Assembly: GCF_008180725.1 (NCBI RefSeq)
Contig: NZ_VTEV01000005.1
Location: 62,001 to 126,000, forward strand
Source of the DNA: Sutcliffiella horikoshii
GTDB taxonomy: Bacteria; Bacillota; Bacilli; Bacillales; Bacillaceae_I
Direction: 5' to 3'
DNA length: 64,000 nucleotides
Shown here: positions 34,175 through 42,869 of the stretch, in pieces
Numbering within the stretch: position 1 is the stretch's first letter
Layout: the number at the start of each line of letters is the position of its first letter
Notes under the pieces: model-generated
Database searches by the model: none
Told to the model about the DNA's origin: nothing
The model's input: only the letters and a program-made list of their open reading frames with translations
Position numbers and translations under genes: made by a program

Positions 34175-35017
34175 TTAAACCCACTCCTCTTTGTAGTCCT
34201 TTATATAGTCCCTCATTTTCCTAGGCTTCATGTTCGTTATATCTTCATACTCATTAGTGATGCCCTTTGCCAGTCCAAGTTTAGTTGGGAAATGGATACC
34301 TATGACCACATTCACAAATTGTTCATTAGCACCTTTTTTCAGCATAAATTCTTTAAATTCCTTAACGGAAGGGTTAGTATATTGAATGTTTACATGCATC
34401 ACATCCGTCATTATTTCAGCCACTTCATAAAAGTCCAACGCTACATCACCAGTAATGACGTATTTCTTATTTTGATGCTCTTCCGTATTCTGAAATGCTA
34501 TAGAAGCTATTTCGGCAAGATCCCTCGTGTCTACGAAGCTCGTCTTACCTTTCCCGGCAGGTACAAATATTCGCCGGTTCTCTCTCAATTCTCCACCTAA
34601 GAAATCATTTAGATTTTGCATAAAATACCCAGCACGTATAAAAGTAAATGGAATTCCTGATTTTTTAATTAGTTTTTCATTTTTATAATGATGGATGAAC
34701 GGCAAGAATTGTACATCTTTAACGGATAAATATACAATATGCTTTATTTTCTTTTGTTTTGCTCGATCCAAAAACTCTTCAAACTTAATATCATCCCCTG
34801 GTGGATAGATCAAAAATATTTTTTCTATTCCGCTTAAGGCATTATTAAAAGTGTCTGGATTGGTAAAATCAAGTAAGACAAAATCATATGTATCTTGGGC
34901 GTTCTTTACCCTGTCCAAATTTCGAACTGCACATTTAAAAGATAACCCTTTTGCTTTTAAATTTCTAGCTACCTCTTTCCCCACTTTTCCATTAAACCCT
35001 GTAACAAGTATGTTCAT
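34175..35017 (-). CDS. NmrA-like NAD(P)-binding oxidoreductase
   Basis: This 280-residue protein has the Rossmann motif G-x-x-G-x-x-G at the N-terminus (VTGFNGKVGKEVARN) and the atypical short-chain dehydrogenase/NmrA layout, with HIVYLSVKDVQFLPF and IPFTFIRAGYFMQNL. Such proteins either reduce small carbonyls or sense NADP state. It overlaps the upstream membrane protein gene by 4 bp (35014-35017). Confidence 0.85.
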   Translation of the reverse strand: MNILVTGFNGKVGKEVARNLKAKGLSFKCAVRNLDRVKNAQDTYDFVLLDFTNPDTFNNALSGIEKIFLIYPPGDDIKFEEFLDRAKQKKIKHIVYLSVKDVQFLPFIHHYKNEKLIKKSGIPFTFIRAGYFMQNLNDFLGGELRENRRIFVPAGKGKTSFVDTRDLAEIASIAFQNTEEHQNKKYVITGDVALDFYEVAEIMTDVMHVNIQYTNPSVKEFKEFMLKKGANEQFVNVVIGIHFPTKLGLAKGITNEYEDITNMKPRKMRDYIKDYKEEWV

Positions 35018-35586
35018 TGAATTCCTCCAGTGGATTTTTCAAGCCTTACAATGAATTTGTAAAATCCTAATAGAATTAAGAGCAAAATTACATCTTCAAT
35101 CATGGAATATTGCAACTTCCACCATCCATATTTAAAATAACCTAATGGCTCAGGTAGAGCAGCAATAATCTCATAAATAATTATTAGGACAACCCAAGTA
35201 CAGAAGTAGAGAAATTGTTTAGAAAACTTCCTATTAAAAGGGAAGTAATTTAGAAACAAGACATTTACAGGAGGAATTAAGACCGTATGGGCTAACAGAC
35301 CCGCCCAATCAACTCCCTTATTAAAATACCAATATCCCCCATACTTAAATTCCACAATCAAATCGTGAGTTTGCTGGAAGGCAATCGTAAACAACCAAAT
35401 GTGCACCATTTGATTTATAGATAATTTTTTATTTACTTTCCATGCAATTCCATTAAATAGGAGGATAGCTAGTATAAGTCCAATCATGATATATCCTTTT
35501 GGATGAGACATTGTTTTACGAGCTTTTATATGTTTATTCTCTGGAACCATCTCATTATTATGCATGACTTTAAAATGATTAATCAT
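35014..35586 (-). CDS. CBO0543 family membrane protein
   Basis: The 190-residue protein has about five membrane segments and aromatic-rich loops typical of the CBO0543 family found in sporeformers (QQTHDLIVEFKYGGYWYFNK, ALPEPLGYFKYGWW). Its function is unknown. It is divergent from another CBO0543-like gene at 35660 and translationally coupled to the NmrA-like gene. Confidence 0.75.
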   Translation of the reverse strand: MINHFKVMHNNEMVPENKHIKARKTMSHPKGYIMIGLILAILLFNGIAWKVNKKLSINQMVHIWLFTIAFQQTHDLIVEFKYGGYWYFNKGVDWAGLLAHTVLIPPVNVLFLNYFPFNRKFSKQFLYFCTWVVLIIIYEIIAALPEPLGYFKYGWWKLQYSMIEDVILLLILLGFYKFIVRLEKSTGGIQ

Positions 35587-35659
35587 TATTGGTCACTTCA
35601 TAAATTTCTGTAGTATACAGATACTAAGTTAGTCCTAATTCAAGAAGGGAATGAAAAGC

Positions 35660-36211
35660 ATGAACACCCTCCAAAAGATAGATCAAATTAATGTACAGCA
35701 ATCCGAGTTATATAATCAGATAATTGATTTGTGGTTTCAAGAAGTGTTATTTACCTGGCGCTGGTGGGTTGGTGTCGCCCTTACCTTCTTTTCCTGGCTT
35801 TTTTGGATTGTCTATCACAAAAAAGAAAGCAGATATCGATTATTAAATGCGGGCTTCTTTGTGATGACGGCTTCACTCATTTTGGATTCACTTGGTGTAC
35901 AACTGGGCTTATGGTCTTATCGTTTTGAAGTGATACCATTCATTTTGGCTTATCTTCCTTATAACTTAGCACTCATGCCGGTGGTAGTAATGAGCTTAAT
36001 CCAATTCAAACCGCACTTTTCTCCATTAATAAAATCTATCGTTTTTGGTGTATTGACTGCCTATGTAGGGGAGCCCCTTGTTTATTTCCTAAAAGTTTAC
36101 AACCCATATAATTGGCAATATTTTTTCTCGGTACCAATATATATGCTAATTTATCTTATAGCGAATTGGCTAACAACTAGAGAGGCTTATGGAACTATCA
36201 AATGGTACTAG
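35660..36211 (+). CDS. CBO0543 family membrane protein
   Basis: This product of about 183 residues has five membrane segments and the family-like stretches WFQEVLFTWRWWVGVALTF, LGVQLGLWSYRFEVIPF and PYNLALMPVVVMSLIQF. The ATG at 35660 is preferred because GAAGGGA lies 9 bases upstream; the ATG at 35651 touches that site. It is a distant paralogue of the divergent gene at 35014-35586, with a 73-bp gap holding both promoters. Confidence 0.75.
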   Translation: MNTLQKIDQINVQQSELYNQIIDLWFQEVLFTWRWWVGVALTFFSWLFWIVYHKKESRYRLLNAGFFVMTASLILDSLGVQLGLWSYRFEVIPFILAYLPYNLALMPVVVMSLIQFKPHFSPLIKSIVFGVLTAYVGEPLVYFLKVYNPYNWQYFFSVPIYMLIYLIANWLTTREAYGTIKWY

Positions 36212-36237
36212 AAATTTTATGAATCCCTAAAAAGTAA

Positions 36238-36271
36238 ATAAAAACTTACCATCAATAGGATAAGTTTCTTT
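36238..36271 (+). terminator. Weak terminator
   Basis: AAACTTA pairs with TAAGTTT around a 12-nt loop and TCTTTT follows, ending the CBO0543 gene. Confidence 0.5.
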
Positions 36272-36278
36272 TAAACAG

Positions 36279-36468
36279 GCTCTGTTAAACCATACTCTTG
36301 ATTTTTGCAGTTACCTAGCTGTTGATTGGAGCAATAGGAGAAGACTCCTGAGGGAGATAGCGTCTTCAGGGGAGACCCCGCAGGCGCAAGCAAGCCGAGG
36401 AGGCTCCCCAAACGCCCCTAGGAAAGCGAAGCCTAGTGCGTAAATCAACAGCGATATTTAACAGAGCC
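36279..36468. mobile_element. MITE-like palindromic element with 12-bp terminal inverted repeats
   Basis: GGCTCTGTTAAA at 36279-36290 is repeated inverted as TTTAACAGAGCC at 36457-36468. The 190-bp interior has no frame but strong secondary structure, with internal motifs such as GGAGAAGACTCCTGAGGGAG, GGAGACCCCGCAGGCG, GAGGAGGCTCC and GGAAAGCGAAG. I recognise this pattern as a repeat found widely in Bacillaceae intergenic regions. It encodes no transposase. It lies between the CBO0543 gene and gerC, 20 bp past the gerC stop. Confidence 0.8.
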
Positions 36469-36487
36469 TTTAAATAAGTATCTAATA

Positions 36488-37651
36488 TTACTCACCAGCA
36501 TCTCTAGGTGATTTTTGATATATTGGTGATTTGTTAAATAATCCTTTCTGTCCTGTCGTATCTATTGTAAAATCGACGGTTACATTAAAAATAGCCTCTT
36601 TGAATCCTTCTTCCTTCCATCTTAACGAATCAAAGAGTGTTTGATCCTTTATCCATATTTTCTGTCCCAGTAGCCATGGTTCCGCATTTGCATTTTTCAT
36701 TTTTTCTATGGTTTGGATAATATCCGTTTTCAAATCTTGATTAAGTTTAGCCTCCAGCTTTTTGATAAAGTCTTTGGATGTTTCGCCAGCGGAAAGCTCG
36801 ACAATGTTCCCTTCCCCCGAGACTTGAATATCGAAGGTTATAGGAGAGACCTTTTGAAATTCCACTTTACTTTCTAGCATTATTCTAGAAAGTGAGACAG
36901 ATACTAGTTTTTCTTTTGATTCAATTTCTGTGACATAATTCATTTCTTCCACTTTTTCACCTTTTATCAACTGACTTGCTGCCACTTCATTTCCTAGCAA
37001 TACTTCCACTAATGTGTCTTCTTTTAGCACTGCCATATTTTCAATAATTATCTCACTATCAATGGTTTGGGCAATAGGAATTATCGCTGATGAGGACACC
37101 GTGTTTCGATCCCGCCTATATTGAAAAACCCTCACTGGCTGTGATCGTGCAAGTTTTTTGTCAGCACGGAAGAACTGATTAACATACAATGCTGGTAACT
37201 TTACCAAAGAGGATTCTGTTTCTAAAAATTTGCTTGCTTCTTCATCTTTACTTATTAATAGAAATACTTTATTTCCTATGTCGGGAATTCTGTCCACCAA
37301 GTCTAACGAACCGTTGATGCTTGAAGCAGCAATTTTTTCTGAAATTACAATGACCTTAAGATGACCAAAAAATAACACATTCGGTGTTTTAGATTCTAGA
37401 TTGCTCAGAGCTTCCCATACTGTATCTCCTTCACTCCACAGCACCTCAAACTCCTCTGACTTGGCAGGACTACCACCGTTTTGACCCTTTCCTAAAATCG
37501 GTAACTGTATGCTTATTTTATATTTCTTTTCTTCACCTTGATCAATAGATATTCCTAATACCATCCCTCTTTGGTCAATTTCTCGCATATCATTGCAACC
37601 GCTTAACATCAACAAAAAAGCCATCAACCATATTACTTTTTTGACAATCAT
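36488..37651 (-). CDS. Ger(x)C family spore germinant receptor lipoprotein
   Basis: This 387-residue protein is a full-length GerC-type subunit. It has a lipobox L-S-G-C (cysteine 19), the family opening NDMREIDQRGMVLGISIDQG, and the C-terminal domain with KLNQDLKTDIIQTIEKM and IWIKDQTLFDSLRWKEE. In spores it would assemble with GerA and GerB in the inner membrane to sense nutrients. It overlaps the gerB remnant by 4 bp. Because both upstream partners are damaged, it is probably an orphan. Confidence 0.9.
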   Translation of the reverse strand: MIVKKVIWLMAFLLMLSGCNDMREIDQRGMVLGISIDQGEEKKYKISIQLPILGKGQNGGSPAKSEEFEVLWSEGDTVWEALSNLESKTPNVLFFGHLKVIVISEKIAASSINGSLDLVDRIPDIGNKVFLLISKDEEASKFLETESSLVKLPALYVNQFFRADKKLARSQPVRVFQYRRDRNTVSSSAIIPIAQTIDSEIIIENMAVLKEDTLVEVLLGNEVAASQLIKGEKVEEMNYVTEIESKEKLVSVSLSRIMLESKVEFQKVSPITFDIQVSGEGNIVELSAGETSKDFIKKLEAKLNQDLKTDIIQTIEKMKNANAEPWLLGQKIWIKDQTLFDSLRWKEEGFKEAIFNVTVDFTIDTTGQKGLFNKSPIYQKSPRDAGE

Positions 37652-38007
37652 GAAACCATCTCCCGAGAGTTACGGTGTTTAAGTAACACAAAGAGCAACA
37701 GGAGACAAGGAACTAGGAATGAAGCTACTATGACATTAACATTATAAACTTGCCATCCTTCTATAAATTGAAAAGGTACCCAGTTGGCATAGATAAAAAA
37801 CAGTGGAGTAATGCATAAAATAAATTGTCCCCTTTTCACCTTGGGAAATAATTGTTCTAACAAATAGATGGAGAACCAATACAGAATACAGGCTACTTTA
37901 ACAAAAGAAATGACCCAAAATCCTAAAAATAACAGGTCCATTCTTTCTAATAAGCCAGTACCAGGAGTTATGGATTGAACCAATGTAATAATCTCCAACA
38001 ATCCCAA
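37648..38007 (-). pseudogene. C-terminal remnant of a GerB germinant receptor permease
   Basis: Only about 115 residues of the expected roughly 365 remain, from LLEIITLVQSI through LLERMDLLFLGFWVISFVKV to the last membrane segments. This matches the end of the GerB permease. The first two thirds, with the ligand-binding helices, are missing. Upstream the frame runs straight into gerA in another frame, so an internal deletion has removed the gerA/gerB boundary. It overlaps gerC by 4 bp, as intact ger operons often do. Confidence 0.85.
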
Positions 38008-39148
38008 TGGTCTGTCCTACAAAACTGGGTAACCTTAAACTTGCTTCTACTAAAACATCCAAAGCAAAAATCATCATTATTGCTTCCAAGTAAATAGGAA
38101 AAGGAATGTTATTTCTAGAATCCGCTATCGTTAAGGCCAATGTGGTAGGAAGCAGTTCTGGATGATACCCTACTAAAGACACGTATAGTGCTGGAAGAAT
38201 GGTCGCTACTAATATGGACACAATTCTTAACATACGTATAAAAGAGTTATCCAATGCCATCCGAAAATTATCCGGACTTATTTCAATGAGATTAAACAAG
38301 GTCGCTGGCAGTACAACACTGAAAGTGGAATTATCTACGACCAACACAATCTTTCCCTGCGCTAACGCAATGGAGGTATAATCTGGTCTCTCTGTTTCAT
38401 AAACTTGGGGGAAAATGGAAAGGGGATGATCTACTATTTTTTTTGCAAGCTCTCCCCCATCGTTTAACTGCTCCATAGTCAGATTTTCTAATCTACTAAT
38501 AACAAGCTTCAGCAGATCCGGGTCGACATATTCATCTAAATACAATAGTCCTACGTGGGTGTGACTTAAAGTTCCCAATGTAAATTCTTTTAATTTCAGT
38601 CTTGGGTCCTTAATCAACTTACGAATAAGAGAGATATTTGTTCTGCTATCTTCAATAAAACCAATTTTCGGTCCATATACCTGGTACTGCGTTGTCGGCT
38701 CTGTTACGTTTCTTTGTTCTTTTTTCACATAATTCACTAAGAATGGTACTTCCCCTGGTAAATGAATGATTACATGCCCATCTAAGCATCCTTGAATACA
38801 TGACTTCCAAGAATCTGCATGAAAGTATCCGATGCTTTGAATATGTTCCTTTAATGCCCCTACTTGGAGTTCATCCGAGAGTAGAAGTTGCTCTTCTAAC
38901 TTAGTTACATCCGTTATTTCAGAGATGTAATAGATGAACATTCCTGATTCATCGCCTATAGAGATATACCTGGCTTGAAAATCACCTACATCTTCAAAAA
39001 CATGTTTAATAATATCCTGAAAAGATTTTTGGTCTTTTGGAATGGTTGAATCATCTACTTGGATTTTCTTCTTCAAATATTCTTCATAGTTTGGCTTCAT
39101 TACTGATTGGATCTGTTTGCTGCCCCGAGAAGGTCTCTTAGTAAACAC
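37898..39148 (-). pseudogene. GerA germinant receptor subunit truncated by a deletion
   Basis: The first about 385 residues are typical GerA, including DGHVIIHLPGEVPFLVNYV, the SIFPQVYETERPD motif and membrane helices around VSILVATILPALYVSLVGYH, up to LPSFVGQTIGIVG. The usual final about 90 residues are replaced by 31 residues that are simply gerB sequence read out of frame (37898 to about 37993). The join lies near 37990-38010. A GerA subunit without its last helices is unlikely to work. Confidence 0.85.
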
Positions 39149-39209
39149 ACGATTACCTCATTCTTGTTAAGTCTCTGACTGATTAAATACTTTCGACTGT
39201 ACTACGGAG

Positions 39210-39239
39210 TATTATTTTACTTATTCCTCTTTTTATTCA
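39210..39239 (-). promoter_or_regulatory. Possible sigma-G promoter of the ger operon
   Basis: On the minus strand TGAATA (39239-39234) and AATAATA (39216-39210) are 17 bp apart. This fits the forespore sigma-G pattern (TGNATA, CATNNTA) with two mismatches in the -10. Ger operons are normally sigma-G dependent. Confidence 0.35.
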
Positions 39240-39298
39240 GGAAAGTGTTTGTAAATAAGGTGGGGATGGATTATGAGGGAATGTGCAGAAAAGCTAAT

Positions 39299-39331
39299 AA
39301 AAAAAATGCACACATATGCATGCATTTTTTA
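39299..39331. terminator. Terminator hairpin
   Basis: AAAAAATGCA pairs with TGCATTTTTT around a 10-nt loop, symmetric for both strands. It ends the 39385-39997 gene pair before the ger promoter. Confidence 0.75.
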
Positions 39332-39384
39332 GCTTCTTAGGAATCCTATGTAGCTTTTAACCAAACAGTAAAACCTTTCGTTTT

Positions 39385-39798
39385 TCATACTCTAAACTTC
39401 TCCCATCTAAGATGCTCCAAATCTTGTGAACATCTTACTTCCTTTTTAAACCATTCTAAATTTCCCGCAAACCTATCGGAGCATTCAAATTCAATTCTTG
39501 CAGCCTTTTTCCCTTGAACGCAACGGAGGTTTGCAAGAAACTTTTGCTTACCGTTTGGTTGGTCAATGCTTACACCAACATAAGGGAGTAACTCATAATG
39601 ATACCCTTGTTCTAGGCTATCAAAATAATTACTGTTAACAATTTCTATAATTCTTAAATAATCCGTTTCATCAAGCCCCCACCTAATTACTATAGTACAC
39701 TCAGGAAACATGACTTCAAGCTGAAGATGGCTTCCAAAACGGTCTTTGGAAGCTTGCAGGATTTTCAAGTTATTATGGTTTGCTTGGATGGCTTCCAT
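39385..39798 (-). CDS. Hypothetical protein, translationally coupled
   Basis: This 137-residue soluble protein has alternating beta and charged segments (HLQLEVMFPECTIVIRWGL, LLPYVGVSIDQPNGKQKFLANL). The ATG at 39798 is chosen because GGAGG lies about 11 bases upstream and the preceding gene stops one base before it (TAATATG). A longer frame from 39879 would overlap that gene by 80 bp. I do not recognise the family. Confidence 0.65.
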   Translation of the reverse strand: MEAIQANHNNLKILQASKDRFGSHLQLEVMFPECTIVIRWGLDETDYLRIIEIVNSNYFDSLEQGYHYELLPYVGVSIDQPNGKQKFLANLRCVQGKKAARIEFECSDRFAGNLEWFKKEVRCSQDLEHLRWEKFRV

Positions 39799-39799
39799 A

Positions 39800-39997
39800 T
39801 TAGTTTGATCCTCCGCCATCGCCTCCACCACCATGATTGTTAAATTGGTTAAACTGATATCTATTTGTTTCTGATTCAATATTTTGATTGCCTCTGTTCA
39901 CATCCGGAACCGAGCCCATTCCTTTATTCTTTTTATCCATATAAATAGTAATTCCAATTAGTAGCACTATTGGTACGATGATAAATAACCAGATCAT
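39800..39997 (-). CDS. Small membrane-anchored protein with Gly-rich tail
   Basis: This 65-residue protein has one N-terminal membrane segment (IWLFIIVPIVLLIGITIYM), a polar middle and a glycine-rich end (HGGGGDGGGSN). A strong AAGGAGGAG site precedes the ATG. Part of the tail coding (GGCGGAGGATCA) also acts as the ribosome binding site of the next gene, which may explain the Gly codons. Its function is unknown. Confidence 0.65.
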   Translation of the reverse strand: MIWLFIIVPIVLLIGITIYMDKKNKGMGSVPDVNRGNQNIESETNRYQFNQFNNHGGGGDGGGSN

Positions 39998-40103
39998 GTG
40001 AGACTCCTCCTTTGGATCTTATATATACTAATACGATTTTATTTATAAAAAGTTTCGTTTTTTTAATATTCTGTCATTTTATAGTTTATTCGTTGAAATC
40101 ACT

Positions 40104-40571
40104 TCTATTAGACAGTTGAACCAGTATACGTGATACTTCAGGCGTATAGGGCCGTTCTATTAGACATTTTAACCTGGTTTCTTAGCGCTTCGGGCGTTTA
40201 GTATCGTTCTATTAGACATTTTAACCTGGTTTCTTAGCGCTTCGGGCGTATAGAACCGATCTATTAGACATTTCAGCTTCATTTCACAACGCTTCGGGCG
40301 TATAGAACCATTCTATTAGACATTTCAGCTTAATTCCAAAGCGCTTCGGGCGTATAGAATCGTTCTATTAGACATTTCAGCTTAATTCCAAAGCGCTTCG
40401 GGCGTATAGAATCGTTCTATTAGACATTTCAGCTTCATTCCAAAGCGCTTCGGGCGTATAGAATCGTTCTATTAGACATTTCAGCTTAATTCCAAAGCGC
40501 TTCGGGCGTATAGAATCGTTCTATTAGACATTTCAGCTTCATTTCAAAGCGCTTCGGGCGTATAGAACCTA
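40104..40571. repeat. Tandem array G, 52-bp units (9 copies)
   Basis: TCTATTAGACA starts at 40104, 40156, 40208, 40260, 40312, 40364, 40416, 40468 and 40520, always exactly 52 bp apart. Each unit ends with GCGCTTCGGGCGTATAGAA, and ATAGAA-TCG-TTCTAT forms a small hairpin across the unit boundary. The sequence is unrelated to arrays A, F and H, but CTTCGGG is shared with family two of array B. The first copies are most diverged and the last four nearly identical. It lies 3' of the gene at 40640. Confidence 0.93.
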
Positions 40572-40573
40572 TA

Positions 40574-40606
40574 AAAAAGAGAGGCCCATCAACAGAACCT
40601 CCCCCA
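40574..40606 (-). terminator. Rho-independent terminator
   Basis: On the minus strand GAGG and CCTC arms with flanking pairs form a stem, followed by TCTTTTTTATAGG. It ends the 42658-40640 transcript. Confidence 0.6.
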
Positions 40607-40639
40607 CATCAATATCTTAACAAGTGAAAACATATAATC

Positions 40640-41236
40640 TTAGTTCCCATAACTCTCCTGATACGCAATTGAATCATCTTCCATCTCTTTTAACAACTCT
40701 ACCCAATCTGTTTGGTCGATTAAATTACTTGGCAAACCAATAAAAGGGGACGTTGCATCATTCCACCCTTTTACTGTATCATGTATGCGGACTAAGGTCG
40801 CTTCCATTTCCTTAGGAAAAGTGACTGTATCCAATCTGTCCATGTCTTCTTCTAGCAAGGTGTCCTCCAAATATCTTAGCTCTCCTGCAATTAAATTAGC
40901 ACTAGTCTTAGTCGCAAACTGTAACCCATCAGAATGCCTTGGATAAATCGCTTTGGCCAGCTTTTCTATTTCATAGCTAGCATCCTCTATAGTTTTGAAG
41001 CCATTCTTCAATTGAACCCATTGTGCGTAAGGAATTTCATTTTCATTCATAACTGTTTGCATGATAACCGAAGTAGTATTAGTCTCCAATTGGAGGTTCC
41101 CTACCATTTCCTTAAGGTGCGGTTCCAAAAAATCTTGTTGTTTATTCACTTCCACATGCTTCTGAAATCCATAGAATACAGCAATAACTAATAGAAACAC
41201 CAAAATATAATACTGCTTGCTTGATTGTTGAAACAT
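40640..41236 (-). CDS. Membrane-anchored hypothetical protein
   Basis: This 198-residue protein has one N-terminal membrane segment (YYILVFLLVIAVFYGFQ) and a mostly helical outer domain with no recognised motif. It is the last of three minus-strand genes (42658 to 40640) that all encode membrane proteins of unknown role. I do not recognise it. Confidence 0.65.
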   Translation of the reverse strand: MFQQSSKQYYILVFLLVIAVFYGFQKHVEVNKQQDFLEPHLKEMVGNLQLETNTTSVIMQTVMNENEIPYAQWVQLKNGFKTIEDASYEIEKLAKAIYPRHSDGLQFATKTSANLIAGELRYLEDTLLEEDMDRLDTVTFPKEMEATLVRIHDTVKGWNDATSPFIGLPSNLIDQTDWVELLKEMEDDSIAYQESYGN

Positions 41237-41273
41237 TTTTATTACCTCAAATCTTATCTAATAACGTTCATCC

Positions 41274-41987
41274 CTACTCCAAATTCTCAGGATATAGCTG
41301 ATGCATATGTTTAACATAATTTCCGGTACTGTATCCTTCACCACCATTTCGATAGGTATGTTCAAGAAGGATATAATCACCGCTGCGATTCACTGCCTGC
41401 CATTGCATCATATAAGAATGGCTCGAAGGAATAAAACCTGTGTCAGCTGGATATGAATTAAATGATCCTATAACTTCTTCCCATTCAATTGGAACTTTTA
41501 TATATCCATAACTTTCTTTTCCTAACTCTTTGGATTGTTTCATCTGGATCTTAGGATAATAAACTTCTACTTGATTCGTATCCCCTACCGACGTCACAGA
41601 ATAATTCCGCTCCGATGTTAAATAAAACACCCATTCACGTACCTCGTCCTTGGGATGAACATTCCAATAAATATAAGAGTTCCCCTCATTTACTACTATT
41701 TGAGGATCAGAAGCAGTCGTTGCACCCACACATTCCCATTTCCAACCATTCCAAACCCAGATGCTAGAACCATAAGCCCCTTCATCTGAAAAAAGCGGAA
41801 CAAAGTAAGTTTTCTCATCCAATTGAATTACATCTTGAACTTTCATTTCCTGAGTTAGGTAATCCATATTTTTAATGATTTCACCTTTCGAATAGAATGC
41901 TTTCGGTGTCATCGTTATGTACGTTATTATAATGCCTGCAATTAAAGCACCTACACTGAATAACAGGAAGATTGCTTTTCTACTCAT
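41274..41987 (-). CDS. Membrane-anchored hypothetical protein
   Basis: The 237-residue protein has an N-terminal anchor (AIFLLFSVGALIAGIIITYI) and a beta-rich outer domain with many aromatic residues (SSIWVWNGWKWECVG, SYIYWNVHPKDEVREWVFYL). Its start overlaps the stop of the upstream gene by ATGA (41984-41987). No family is recognised. Confidence 0.7.
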   Translation of the reverse strand: MSRKAIFLLFSVGALIAGIIITYITMTPKAFYSKGEIIKNMDYLTQEMKVQDVIQLDEKTYFVPLFSDEGAYGSSIWVWNGWKWECVGATTASDPQIVVNEGNSYIYWNVHPKDEVREWVFYLTSERNYSVTSVGDTNQVEVYYPKIQMKQSKELGKESYGYIKVPIEWEEVIGSFNSYPADTGFIPSSHSYMMQWQAVNRSGDYILLEHTYRNGGEGYSTGNYVKHMHQLYPENLE

Positions 41988-42658
41988 TGAGCATTCCCCC
42001 TTTCTTCTAAAAAGGAAGCCGTCTTTGATTTATAGTAATGCTGCTTTTTCTTCGTGGTAACAAGCAATCCCTTACCGTCATGTTCCACATAAACTTGAAT
42101 CTTCTCACCAGTTTTCGTTTTTACGCCTGTTAACAGGTAAGGAAATTTCTCTTGAATTTCGACTGGCACTTCACTCTCTGCTTCTGGCCACTTTTGCTCT
42201 CTGATTTCTTCATACCATTGAATGACGTTTGAGCTCTCGTATTTAAAAGTAGATAGGGAGTCATCAAACTTTTCTTCATTTATTGTCACATCTTCTCCAG
42301 AAGGATGAGTCACCAACAATTCCACTTCTGAAACATCTGTGAGATACGTCCGCACTTCATCTTCCGGATAAAACACAGCAGCTAATCCAATGGCAAGAAG
42401 AGCCGTCACTAAAAAGATGTAATTTCCCACAAATCCTGTCCAAGCATATTTTCGGTAAGCTTCCCAACGGTCTTTTCTATTCAATAGTCCATACAATATC
42501 CAAACTCCGAGCGGAAGAATGGCAATGGAATAAGGTTCATTAAACAGCGGAAAAGTGAATGAAAATGAAAATAGTCCTAACAAAACAGCAATGATTATTT
42601 TCCATATTCTCGGTCGTTTTTCCTCATTCTGCAGACGGTAAATACGAACACTAATCAA
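41984..42658 (-). CDS. Multi-pass membrane protein, probably N-terminally truncated by a stop codon
   Basis: This 224-residue protein has membrane segments near 20-38, 44-58 and 75-95, and a cytoplasmic or outer domain with VPVEIQEKFPYLLTGVKTKTG. The called TTG start (42658) has only a weak site. Upstream, the same frame reads EYEGNIIDLICVIFA, then TAG (42671-42673), then GIITLISVRIYRL, which looks like one uninterrupted membrane helix. The TAG could come from TGG. The natural start may be the TTG at 42721. Confidence 0.6.
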   Translation of the reverse strand: MISVRIYRLQNEEKRPRIWKIIIAVLLGLFSFSFTFPLFNEPYSIAILPLGVWILYGLLNRKDRWEAYRKYAWTGFVGNYIFLVTALLAIGLAAVFYPEDEVRTYLTDVSEVELLVTHPSGEDVTINEEKFDDSLSTFKYESSNVIQWYEEIREQKWPEAESEVPVEIQEKFPYLLTGVKTKTGEKIQVYVEHDGKGLLVTTKKKQHYYKSKTASFLEERGNAQ

Positions 42659-42817
42659 AGTAATAATTCCCTATGCAAAAATGACACAAATCAAATCGAT
42701 AATATTCCCCTCATACTCCAAATAAAAATCCAATATTCACACTCCCATCCTCCTGTAAATCTCTCCCTATTATTCTACCATTAACTGTATGATGAACCCA
42801 ATAACAGGAAATAAAAA

Positions 42818-42848
42818 AGGAACTCAATAAAGCCTTCGTTGAGTTCCT
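42818..42848 (-). terminator. Rho-independent terminator of cwlJ
   Basis: On the minus strand AGGAACTCAA pairs perfectly with TTGAGTTCCT around an 11-nt loop and TTTTTATTTCC follows. Confidence 0.9.
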
Positions 42849-42869
42849 GATAAGTAATGAAATTTTACT

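Noticed and set aside
39798-39879. Longer start for the 39385 gene
   Set aside because: It would overlap the upstream gene by 80 bp, while the ATG at 39798 has a good ribosome binding site and couples to the upstream stop.
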